This document shows, one piece after another, positions 22,705-33,534 of a DNA stretch of 64,000 nucleotides. Location: NCBI GenBank assembly GCA_914767715.1, contig OU612065.1, positions 21,886,001-21,950,000 of the forward strand, given 5' to 3'. The translations under genes were made by a program, and so were the position numbers. This DNA comes from Membranipora membranacea (taxonomy: Eukaryota > Bryozoa > Gymnolaemata > Cheilostomatida > Membraniporidae). The first letter of the stretch is position 1; each line of letters begins with the position of its first letter. Under the pieces are notes generated by a model. It made no database searches. It had not been told where the DNA came from and saw only the letters and a list, made by a program, of their open reading frames with translations.

Positions 22705-25295
22705 CTAAGCTAAACCAATCCAAACATGTAAGGTGAGGGCAGCTAGTACAACCCATTTAGCTGATGAAAACATCTCATGTCCTGAGGCTACAACAGAAAC
22801 GGAAACAAATTACTAAGTAACTAATGATCTTCATTTGGATTTTTTTAATTCTGAATGTAAAAATTTGTTATCAAATGAAACGGGTCAACCTCGATTCTGA
22901 CAGAACTTTCATCAGTAGCATTTGAGTTATTGTACTACTACCCTAGATAAGTAAATAATAGACAGAGTTTAGTTTAGCTAGTGATGGGGGGGGGGACTTA
23001 ATTTTAGCTAGCACCATGTTAGCTTAGGTGGGAGTTTATGTAATTTGATGAGATGGAACAATTTAGTTTAGCTTGCAAGTGGCTGACTTAATCTAGATGG
23101 CACCAATTCAGGTTAGCTAACAAAGGAGTTGAATAAAATGTAATAAGATAAAGTAAATGTTAGCTAGCCATAATATTGGCTGTTTCAGGCATGTGCTAAA
23201 AGGCAACCCTTTCCACTAGCAATAACTTTTCTCCTCCAATAGTCTAAGACAACTATTCTGCATATGAAACATAATAAGACTATCAATAGTAATTAGTGAC
23301 TGTGAGGATCATCCTTTCCACTTACCACGGTATTTGCTGTCACTTTTGACATAGAATGTAAAATCAAAGCCTCTGATATATGAAGGATTCTCCAGCTTAA
23401 TTGTAACATAGCCGTTTGAGGATGTCCGGTAGGTAGTCGCAGATATAGTGTTACGACAATCATAGGTGTACTGTAAAGGCATAATGTTATCAATTTAGTG
23501 ATGGCAAATTGTCAGATTTTGGCGAGACAGCAGCAAAATTAGAGATGAGACGGAGACGGGACCGAGACAAATATCTATGCCAATAAAATTGAAAACTGCC
23601 ACTTTATTAATGGCATCGGCCATGGTTTTTTGGTTTTAATAAACCCAAAAACCGTGGCATAAACCGTGACAAAAACAGTGTTTATGATGAACAAGTCTCG
23701 AAATTTACCATAAGTGTCTGTCTCGACGAGACGAGACAGTGTCTCGATCGGACAAGTCTCACGAGACTGAGACCGGGACTGAGACTTCGTTATCATGCTG
23801 TTGGTACGCAAAACTCATGATGTACCATGGAATTATTGCAACCTGTCCTGGAATCTGAAGAGCAATATTGAAGTGAATCAGAGTCATTTTAACCTCCGAT
23901 AGATTAATAAACAATATTTCATTTCTCAATTTCAAATTTCAATGAATGCAAGATATGAGCCGTAAGGATCTCCTTGTCAAAATAAGGAACCATAATTATA
24001 CCTAGCCTGTCTTGTCAAGCTTTGTTGTGGGGGGTTGTCAAGCTTTGTTGTGGGGGGTTGTCAAGCTTTGGTTGCCCCACCCCCACCCACCGAACAAAGC
24101 TTGTCAAGACAGGCTACATATATCCTATCTCCGTCAGTCAAAGTCATTGGCTCCATGAGAGAATATAATCCAACCGGAACAGTATTTCTCTGGTTGAGTG
24201 CAGACCAGTTAGAAGGAAAGAGCGGGACAGCTAACCATATATTTTTGACAACAGCCCTCCATCTTTTTATGTGCGAGACAAACAAACCCATTGAAATGTG
24301 ACGGTGGATGACTGAAAGCTTTCTTATAGCCCTGGCCTGTCCTGCTTGTTTCTTATGGCAGTCTATGAATATGTGGCTATCTGAGAAGAATCATATTGCT
24401 CTTGTGCACCGGTATTGAATGAAAAAAATTGTGCCGAACAGTGCTCCAAATCACGACAGATAATTGACAACATCGCAAAAATTCCTGTGGGACCCAAAAT
24501 ATGGATTCTAGTTTTGGGGGGTATGCTGACACCACACAGACAACCAATAGCATCTGGCATAACCAAACAGGTTTATCATAGCCATAAATAAACATATTAA
24601 ATTAATACTTTTATGTTTAACTGTAATAATCAATATTTCTATATTATATACTCTAGTTGCCTCTCCTGGTGTGAATGGTAATTTGATTGAATCGCAGCAT
24701 CTCATTGTATCCTTTGTTAATGAACAAGAAGATACTTGTCTAACAACAACACAATTCAACTGATTCATTACGAGTTACTTACATCTGGTTTTCCTATATC
24801 TGTGGCTCCTTTGTAAATCTTTATCTTAATGCTGCAATCTGTAATCGACAATCTCGTGAACTTGAATTTCAAGTTTTCATTGCGATAGCTCTGAAACTTG
24901 AAAGTGCACGACCCTGTTGAAGTCGTGGCGGGCGGATCGCTCCAGGCGCCTATATAATTGTCACCTTGAGAAGTTCTTATACGTTGAATTTGAGAGTTAG
25001 TGCACTGTGAAGCTGAGTCCATGTAATATGTAATGCGGGGTTTTCGGGCTGGTTTAGCCGTTCTAGTTGGACTTCGACGAGTAGCTCTAGTTGCTCCTGT
25101 TGGTCTGGGTACTCTTACTGTTGTTAATCTAGTTGTTCTTCTAGTAGGAAAAGGAGTAGGAGTAGCTCTTGTTACTCCAGAACGTCTTGGAGTTGTTACT
25201 CTTGGTCTTCTTGTTGCAGATGTTCTTCCACTAGTCATAGAAACAGCGCACAACGCCAGTAACACAACAGCACATAAAACAGTAGGTCGAGCCAT
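22705..25295 (-). CDS. GPI-anchor-type CUB-like protein with Arg/Thr/Pro stalk (copy G, intact)
   Basis: Three exons, 25295-24783 (171 codons), 23470-23326 and 22787-22705, join in phases 0 and 1 with canonical borders to give 246 residues. The frame is open five codons above, but ATG at 25295 is in the same context (ATGGCTCGA) as copy F, so I chose it. Signal peptide 1-23; Arg/Thr/Pro-rich stalk about 24-87 (likely O-glycosylated, strongly basic); CUB-like domain with Cys98, Cys130, Cys154 and Cys176 and the family motif KLENPSY; then ASGHEMFSSA and a hydrophobic end WVVLAALTLHVWIGLA. Exon 3 is nearly identical to those of copies B and C, while the domain has diverged strongly. The furin site is absent and the stalk takes its place. 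Confidence 0.8.
23537..23790. repeat. GAGAC/GTCTC-rich imperfect inverted region
   Basis: This lies in the first intron of copy G. GAGAC-type motifs at the left and GTCTC/GAGAC clusters at the right flank a small hairpin whose arms read approximately CCATGGTTTTTTGG and CCAAAAACCGTGG. It looks like a degenerate mobile element. Low confidence in its limits. Confidence 0.3.
24005..24116. repeat. Hairpin with internal tandem repeat in copy G intron
   Basis: The arms AGCCTGTCTTGTCAAGCTTT and its complement AAAGCTTGTCAAGACAGGCT enclose two to three direct copies of a 23-bp unit, GTCAAGCTTTGTTGTGGGGG plus GTT. It is a small fold-back sequence; both strands read as short spurious peptides. Confidence 0.8.
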
Positions 25296-25433
25296 GTTGA
25301 AGCTCTCCAAGTGAAATCAATGGTGTGCTACACCCAATACTGCTTAGTTCAGCTATACCCAAATGGTCTTACTTCAAGAGTACATTCACTAGTGCAAGCC
25401 TCCTACTTTCTATAAACAATTGCCGAACGATGA

Positions 25434-25461
25434 TATCTTATTGGCTGCTTCCCTAATCAGC
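25434..25461 (-). promoter_or_regulatory. CCAAT-containing upstream block of copy G
   Basis: ATATCTTATTGGCTGCTTCC with a following CTAATCAGC matches 14813-14840 upstream of copy F. The minus strand carries GCCAATAAGAT about 145 bp before the ATG. Confidence 0.45.
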
Positions 25462-25703
25462 TTTAATTAACGGCTATAATGCTAGCCTTGAGCATCAGTG
25501 TTGTAATATAATAAGCCGGGACTGTCTACTTGACTAGTTTTTTGCCTGAGCCAGAATTGTAGCAAGAATATCATGAATAGTAATATTTGATCTCCCCAAC
25601 TTCTCGGATAATTGATGCCGTCTAAAAAGCAACATGTCATGGATATACCCCAGCTGGTATTGGGATGATCAGCTACGTAACTACTTGGTGATTATATCAT
25701 GGA

Positions 25704-26422
25704 GTAAGGACATACAGAGGGGACACTTCAATGATAGTTATAGTGCCTGCGATTTTTGATTCAGTGGGGGGAAATTGTGCGCAGCTGGATGCCAAAAACT
25801 CGTTATCTCTATGTTATAGTGTCATTTTTCTTGCAGACATCCCTACCTTTGATAGGCCATAATTCATTCTGTATTTATCCTAAAGACAGATTTGCGACTT
25901 TGTTGGAATGTTGAACCTTCAAGCTATACACCATATCATTGTCATTTTATTGCTAGGATACATAGGCTATGAGCTATCTGTGTTATATCATATAGATTTA
26001 CGTGTGGCCTGGGTCAATACACAGACATTTCCTAATTTTGATGGAGAAGTTTATCAATTGTCACACGTAAATCTATATGATAAAACTCATTTTACAAACG
26101 CAGATAGCTCTTAGCCTATGTATCTTAGCAAAAAATGGCAACAATATGGTGTATGGCTTGGAGGTTGGACATTCCAACAAAGTTGGAATTCAGTCTTTAG
26201 GATAAATACATGATGAATTATGGCCCATCAAAGGTAGGGATGTCTTCGAGAAAAGTGACATTATAACATTATAGATTATGATGATTTTATAAAGATGATG
26301 ATTATTATAACATATAGAGATAATGAGTTTTTGGCGTCCAGCTATGCACAATTTTCCCCCACTGAATCAAAAACCACAGGCACTATAACTATCATTCAAG
26401 TATCCCCTCTGTATATCCTTAC
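25704..26422. mobile_element. Long fold-back element (about 720 bp)
   Basis: Two imperfect arms of roughly 330-350 bp are complementary. The outer arm GTAAGGACATACAGAGGGGA pairs with TCCCCTCTGTATATCCTTAC, and inner matches continue through GTGGGGG, TTTATCCTAAAGACAGA and ATATAGATTTACGTGTG. No transposase frame is present. It is a non-autonomous fold-back type element between copy G and the neugrin gene. The DNA from 26430 to 27120 holds nothing else I can support. Confidence 0.85.
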
Positions 26423-27125
26423 CCTGTGATGATGTTATATCTGTAGAATAGCATTATTGGTTTCCTAAATGTAACCACATTGACATTTTAATTACACTGG
26501 TCGCTATGGTAACCATCCAATTTCAATCAAAGACCAGGCACCCAGCATTTCTAACAAATAGATGATTCATCGTTAATGTACTTTTGCCACATCATTTTAA
26601 CTGTCAGTTGTGTTTGTGGAATAGAGAAGAATGGCCACTTTTCAGTTCCATGCAGTGTTCACGCTTCTGCTATAATATTTATATCTTTGTGGTATCTGCA
26701 TAACAAATACAATATTTGATTGATTGATGGTTTTCTTGGTCAAAAATTCAAAATTTTATATGGATCACGCCAACTTTTCTAGTAGCGTTGTAATGGACAT
26801 TATGTTTTTAATGCAGCTATATTGAAACAAGGAACTGTCTTGAATATTTGCTTCCCACCCATCCCATGCATCATTATATTATTACATTTAGTTCGATGCC
26901 ACAGATCTGTCATATTTTTTTTGCGATTTCAATTAAATACAAGGAAACACTAATCATTGTTCATTGCTTCACACACCCCACATGCCAAGTTTGCTTGCTT
27001 TACTTGGTAAGTGGATTTCAGCATCTTTCCAAGAAACATACTACAATAATGATTATGGTAATTTATTTTTGATGAATAACCAGTTTAAAAAACAAATAAA
27101 TTCATGCATGCCAAATAGGAAAACA

Positions 27126-30100
27126 TCATGGAATTTTAAAGACAAGTTCACCATTCTCATCAACTAAGCTCTTACCCTGCTGGTAGAATTCTGGTGATAA
27201 AACCCTATCATTGTCAGATACAGGGTGGTTAAAATCACTCATTGGTACTGATTCAGCATTCATTGGCAAGTCATAACTACGTGTCTGCTGTCTATTTATC
27301 GTTTCATTTCTCTTGACATATTTTAGTATATTGTGTAATGTCCTTATATGCTGCTGACTAGGATTAGAGTTTGGTTCTATGTCAGCATGAGCTGGAGGTA
27401 GTTTATTAGACTGTAGGAGATGTAATGGTTGTTGTCCAGTCTTGCCGTGAGTTAACAGAAGGTTTGCAAAGGGACCTGGCTTTTCTGGTACTTGATGTGC
27501 TACAAAGAGTAAAAATATAAGTCCAATCTACATTTTACAAATCATTCCCATACCAGCTTTTCTTGCAGAATTAGAAATTGCCATAAGAAACCCCAAATCA
27601 CATGATACCCGCTTGCGTATCAACAAACTTTATAATGTACTTATTATTGTATGTATTTGGAAAATGCTGTAGTAATTCCCCTGGTACCTTTTTTTTTTCG
27701 CGCTCAGATGCAAAGGCAAATAAGTTAATTAGCAAGCAATATCTACTTTTCTATCTTACCAAGCTCTAACAAAGTGGGGGTGCCTACTTCTGGTATACCC
27801 TCAACTCCTCCTGCATTCACTATCTTTTCGATCTGGTCACTCTCTAAGAGAAAAGGTATATAGTCATGTCAGCAGCCCATGACTACACATTTTATAAATT
27901 TTCTTCATAGTATCGGATTCTAACCAAATTACAACTCAATTTAAAACAGATATATAGTTAGCTAGCAGCAGGAGTTTTATATTGAATTAAATTCATGACC
28001 GGGTGTGTGTAGTATGATCATCGCAATAACATACAAAAACAAAAAAAAACATACGCATATCACTTCCAAGCCCTCAAATCTTTTTATTTAGCACAAGTTG
28101 ACAATCACTTAACACTCGCTTTCAGCTGCGAAGGTCAAGGAGCAGCTTCTATCACTATGGTTCCATATGTCGACATGACATCGGTAATAGGCCCAGTCGA
28201 TACATGGGATTATCAATTATTGAAATCAGATCCCGTTTTGATTTGCTACTATCGTAAAATCCGGCGCTTGCACACAATGACTTCAATGGACTTTGACACG
28301 AGAGTCCTGGGTTCAAATCCCGGCCGCGGCCGATGTCTTTGTTCGTCATGGAAATCGTTACAATTCATCATTCGAAATCGGAGTGGACCACTCATTGGAA
28401 GCATGGAACCATAGTGAATGTCAATTGATAATAGTGAGGATATAACCTAGAGAGTTGAGTTTTGCTATTTCAAGCCTGTGGAATATTACACCGGTTCGTC
28501 CTATGTATACTGTACTCGTTTACGGTTGGGTTATTTACCGTGGCAATCAATCATTTCAATTTTCAAGCAGGAGAGGACAGTGTGACATATCTTGTCTTTG
28601 AGAAGAGGCTGGCTGGGGCCAAGGTAATACAAACACAACCTGGGTTCAGGTCTCAGAGACTCATAGAACGTAAGCCTGTGTCCCATTCCATGTGCTGAGA
28701 GCTTTAGTTAAATACTCACCAATGAGACGATCCAATGTCTGTTTCAGTGGGCCTTCCAGGCAGTGGTAATTTTCAAGTATGAGACTCCATTTGTGATAAA
28801 CTCGCTGGTCATGTCTCTCAATGTCCTCTTTATTCTTCATGATTGCCTTGCTTTTCAGCAGCTTCTGTAACTCCTGGTCAAGAGTGAGCAGAGATCGTTG
28901 TATTACTTTGTTATACCAATGATTTTCACGCAAAATAGGGAATGGCACATCACAAGATATTTAGGCGACAGTCCATGTTTTTAAGATCTCAGGTTGAAAG
29001 TCATTAGGGAATATAAAAAAAACTACCGCAATGTCTGAATATGGGATCAGAGCTAGGAGTACGCACATAAACACTAAGTGCCAGTAGGGCTCTAATTGCA
29101 GATTAATGGATCAAGACTGACTTTGTTGATGTGAAAACAAGTAGATAGATAAAACCCCTTCAGTATTTTTATGCCCAAATGGATTGAATGGATATGAACT
29201 GAAAATCCTGATTATATGCCCTTTTCTCTATATATTACTGTGGCTATAGGTAACAAATTAAACAAAATGTATAGATGTAACCATATAAGTTGTCCTGAAA
29301 CTTGTCATCTACCATTATTAATATTCTAGTTCTACACATTTTGTTTATTAATTATCCTATTTATTTATTCTTCATATCTTTTATTCTATATTTTACTACC
29401 TATTTAATATTGTGTTCAAGTTTAGTTTAACTTACTTGCTCAGTCAAAGGGAAGATATCTAATATAGAATGAATCCCAGATTGATCAGGATCTTCAGCAT
29501 ACATATATCTGATCTGCTCCTTCGCTCTCCATGTCAGAATACTGGCTGAGGGCGGAGGTCGGAAATATTTTCTCTCTATCGTCTTAAATTTCACAAAACT
29601 CTTGTGCCTTTTCTTTGCCCTACGCATAAGGTCAATAGTTAACAATGATAGAAATAGTCAAACATAACCTTAGCAGTAATCGCAACACAATATTTTTTAA
29701 GAAAGGTTTTTCAAAGTATTTTCATTTTATAATTTCAATTCTGTAGCGATGTACTAAGAAATTTGCCATATCCTGGCTGAACATTAATTTTATTTGTAAG
29801 AAAGGTTGTTAAAAACAATTTAGACAAATCAATACATCACCTTACCGAATCAAGAGCTTTTATTCAATGCAACAAGGTTAACAAAAATGAAAGAGAAAAG
29901 CTTACTCGAGTTCCTCGGCATATTTATTTTGTCTCTGCTTTGGATCGAGAGTTACAAACTGCTGCATATTCTCCATGTCATTATCAGGTGACTTCCACTG
30001 AGGGTCAGAGTCGTCATCAGCAAATGTAAACCTGTCATCAAGATTCCTCCTTCTACAGCGACCAAAGCGAGTGGCAGTGGTGTGCACGTAAGCAGCGGGA

Positions 30101-30490
30101 AGCCTGCATAGCTCGCTGAGGTAAATGTATAATATACAATCATGTAAGGACAACTCCAAAAAACAAGGTTACCCTACACCCAAATGATGGAGTAATATTT
30201 TAGCAAGGATTCCCCTATAATGCCTTGATTATAGAGTTATGCTATGCTGTATTGCAGAATAACAATATATATACCACAGTATTAAATCAGAGTATTTTAA
30301 AACAACAGTCTACCCAATACTACAATTATCATCTGGCATGGAACTATATAAGCTGTATTTTTGAAGAAATTTTCTGATTGAATAAGACTTACCTGTTTGC
30401 ACAGTTCAGATCATGTGTAACATGTGCAATACATTTGGGATCTACTGCTCGTCTCAAGATCATCAGGTATCGTGAAACACTATTCTGCAT
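27126..30490 (-). CDS. NGRN: Neugrin-like protein
   Basis: Six coding exons splice in frame: 30490-30393, 30115-29906, 29619-29436, 28864-28720, 27843-27760 and 27499-27126, giving 364 residues. A 5' untranslated part of the first exon begins at 30502 after TTTTTCAG. The diagnostic core is ILTWRAKEQIRYMYAEDP followed by a helix-turn-helix-like stretch ending KLLKSK, then IERHDQRVYHKW; the C-terminus GKSLVDENGELVFKIP fits the conserved neugrin ending. In animals neugrin supports mitochondrial large-ribosomal-subunit rRNA assembly; fungal Rrg9 is related. The N-terminus (ILRRAVDPKCIAHVTH) is basic enough for mitochondrial import, an inference. An AATAAA (minus) lies at 27062-27067. The introns contain a tRNA-like repeat at 28153-28416. 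Confidence 0.8.
28153..28416. mobile_element. MITE/SINE-like element with tRNA-type B box
   Basis: Perfect 14-bp terminal inverted repeats (CACTATGGTTCCAT) flank 236 bp containing CTGGGTTCAAATCCCGG, a pol III B-box-like sequence in plus sense. No cloverleaf can be folded by eye. It lies within the fourth coding intron of the neugrin gene. Confidence 0.6.
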
Positions 30491-31682
30491 CTTCGTTGAT
30501 AACTGAAAAACACACATACAAAATTGTCTCAAGGAATAGCAGCAAGACTGTAAAAGCACATGCCATCTAATGGATTGCCAATGACTTGAGCAAAATAAAA
30601 AGACACAATTGTTTCAAGATCATCAACATGGATCAGCATCCGTTCTGGGTGTCACTGATCTATGGTCACTTCAACTCTATCGATTGAGGTTTATTGTATT
30701 TATTGCTGTTAAAAATTTGTGACAGTAGCTACGAGTCATGTGAAATATGTATTACTTTAAATGCTGGGAGGTATTCAAACACAGCAAGCTTAGCATAAAA
30801 ACTTACGTCATGTATTTTCTAAAATCACTTGTGGTTTCTCTAGAAGTCTATTAGAATTTTGACCCCTATTCAACTGAAGACATTTATACCCTTAACCCTC
30901 ACTATCAAGCCACAAAATAACAAAAAACAAAAATAACTTTTACATTTACCTGTCACCACACACTCAACTGTCACCACACGCCTAAAACCACTATAAAGTC
31001 ACCAACTCATGAGTGAATTGCTGTGTTTCGATAAAAAAAATTCCATCTACAAGTCACCACACACTTCTAACCATTTATGAACAGCTTCAAAGACATAACC
31101 TCGGTAATCAATCTCTCACTTCAAGTCACTGACAATGGCCAACAAGAAGGAAACATGATTAAGATCTAAGCCACGTATACATGTATCATTTTGTAAGTCA
31201 TCTTCACATCTTCATTTATAAGACTGATGACTGTATTATGAGGTTTTCCAGTAGACGGGATGGTGCTGAGGACTTTAACAATCAACCTTCAAAGCTCCCT
31301 TTTGGGCGCACACCCGGGACCCCTGCAGCACCAACCACTTGACAGTGAATGGCAAGTGCGCTAACTGATTGCGCCTTCTCAACATACCCAAAAAAAGAGG
31401 GTTGATGGCACTTATCATCAAGCCGTAATTAACTACTCGGAGTCATGTACTTACATCCCACTGCCTGGTCTGGACCGATTCATGTGATATTCATCTCTGA
31501 TAAATAACTGCACTCAATAGAGATCATACAAAGCCAGGGAAAGAACACTGGGTTCATCTACCCCGTAGCGCTACTTGTCAAAAGAGCACTCAGTATAGGT
31601 CCCGGGATACATTGTTTTCAAATTACTACTAGAGCGAGACAGGTTATTATCTATAATGACATTGAGCAGTTTAGTAAACAGG

Positions 31683-31790
31683 GTCAGGGTCAGGGATAGC
31701 TCAGTGCTAGCTCAGTGCTAGAGGCGTGTGACTTAGGATCAAATGGTCCTGGGTTCGAGCCCCACCGGGAGCACTGTTTGTCTAGTATTA
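31683..31790 (+). mobile_element. tRNA-derived SINE fragment
   Basis: A box-like TAGCTCAGTGCTAGAGG (with a 12-bp tandem duplication AGCTCAGTGCTA) and B box GGTTCGAGCCC are present. The acceptor stem does not pair, so it is a tRNA-derived repeat rather than a tRNA gene. Other parts of 30510-31680 contain no gene; several GTCACCACAC-like motifs recur near 30955-31055. Confidence 0.55.
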
Positions 31791-31972
31791 CCTGACTTGG
31801 CTGTCGCGGGCCATTCACCCTAGCCGACATGGAACGTTAACGGACATATGGCTAGCCACATTACCAGAGTCTTCAAACCTACCTGAAGTTGGTGATTACG
31901 TCGATAAAAAAAATATAATAAAATAATATGAATCTACTTACGAGTGTCAAATACGTCTAGTTGGAGGAAAGA

Positions 31973-32057
31973 GTCTAGTCTAAATCCTCAGACGGCTGAA
32001 AGTGTGAGTGCAATGATGGCACTCACACTTGCAGCCATCTGAGCATTTTGACTAGAT
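31973..32057. repeat. Short hairpin MITE
   Basis: Arms of about 39 bp (GTCTAGTCTAAATCCTCAGA and onward to GTGTGAGTGC) are separated by 7 bp. A related half occurs at 50709-50750, and its outer end resembles the sequence at 1660-1680, so this is a dispersed family. From 32060 to 33530 no other feature is supported. Confidence 0.75.
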
Positions 32058-33534
32058 AGAGGTCCCATACATAGCCTACCAGTACCACTTGCAGAAATTC
32101 CGGACATAGACTATCCAACGAACTGATAGGGAGTTCATTGCTCTATCTATTGTATATGAAACAAGCAGAGGTCATTTTTAGGCAGCTAGTAACTACTATT
32201 AGTCATACATAAATAAATTTTCTTGGAGTGGGGCCAGGGCACATGAAAATAAATTCAGTATCAGAGTCGACCACAAAGGTTCTGGATCTGGTTGCTTGGT
32301 ACTGAGACTCTACATACATTCTCAAGTATTGTGCTTGCTACATCCCCAAGCCCACCCACCGCACTGGCAGTCCATTGACACAGGTGAGGAGCCCATCTTG
32401 CAAAAACAGCAGAGCAAGGTGCCAGCAACGTGCAATCATCAACATTGAACATGTGCTTACATTTCTACATAGACTAGACCACATGCTTAGCCTGCCCAGG
32501 CTACTACATGCTGCTACACAGAACCAGGGTATATATATATATATATTTATGTATCAGTCCTTAACCAGTTGTTGATACAAGGGTGACTTAACAGCACATA
32601 AGCTTGCAGACCTCCAAGTACAGTTAAGTTATTAGTGTCTTGCTCAGCATGTACACAGCTAGAGCACCAAAGCCCTTCCCCAAGAAAAGATGGGCTGGGA
32701 CAGTGAAAGCTCCCTAGTAGAGTGTGACATAATAAAACATAGTCTAATCATAAAAATGCACAAAGTTGACACAGAGCACATCACAAGGAAGGACAACTAC
32801 TCGCTCAGTCTCATTTTCTTTAGGGGACACAACTCCGACGATAGAGATAAGGATTTTCTTTTAACTTTATCGAGTTTTCTTTTAAATTTATCTATTCAAT
32901 TGTTGACTTTTGGGAAGCATTATGGGTAAATCCTTTTCCAAATATGCAGACATAAGAATTGTCACAATATAGGCCACTCCTTGATAGCGCATTCGAAGTT
33001 GGCTGTTTGATATCACAAGTTGGAGACTCATAACATTAAAAGACAATGAGACATTTCTGTGTTTATTTTGTGTCAGATGCCAAGGCAGGTTCCTCGGAAA
33101 GTGATTTCAATACCATGATGTAGTGATGAAAACACCGTACTTTAGGAATAAAATATGTCTGCTTGTAGCTTACCACTATTTATACAAGGTACTACTAGTT
33201 TGCTACTATACATAATAATAATAATACTATAAATTTGAATATATACATTTGTGTTGTGAAAGCCGGGAGAAGGTCATCATTTCAAAATATGTATGTACAT
33301 CAGTAAATATCAACAATCATTACATCATTTGGTGGTACTCTGAAAAGATCCCAAGTTGTTTAATTCACCAGTGACAGAAAGTAGTAATAATATTGCTTAA
33401 ATACAATAGCCTCTTCTTCCAAGGTAAAATAAATCCAATTTAAACCGTCCTTTGAGTATGAGATGAGGTCTGCAATATCTCCGATACAATAATCTGAGAT
33501 TGAATTGTTCTTATGAATTTCTGGTGTACACCGC

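Noticed and set aside
25033-25314. Plus-strand open frame of Leu/Val-rich protein
   Set aside because: It is the antisense of the Arg/Thr/Pro-rich stalk of copy G; the repetitive codons keep both strands open.
31683-31790. Functional tRNA gene
   Set aside because: A and B boxes are present but acceptor and D arms do not pair and the A-box region is internally duplicated; a SINE fits better.
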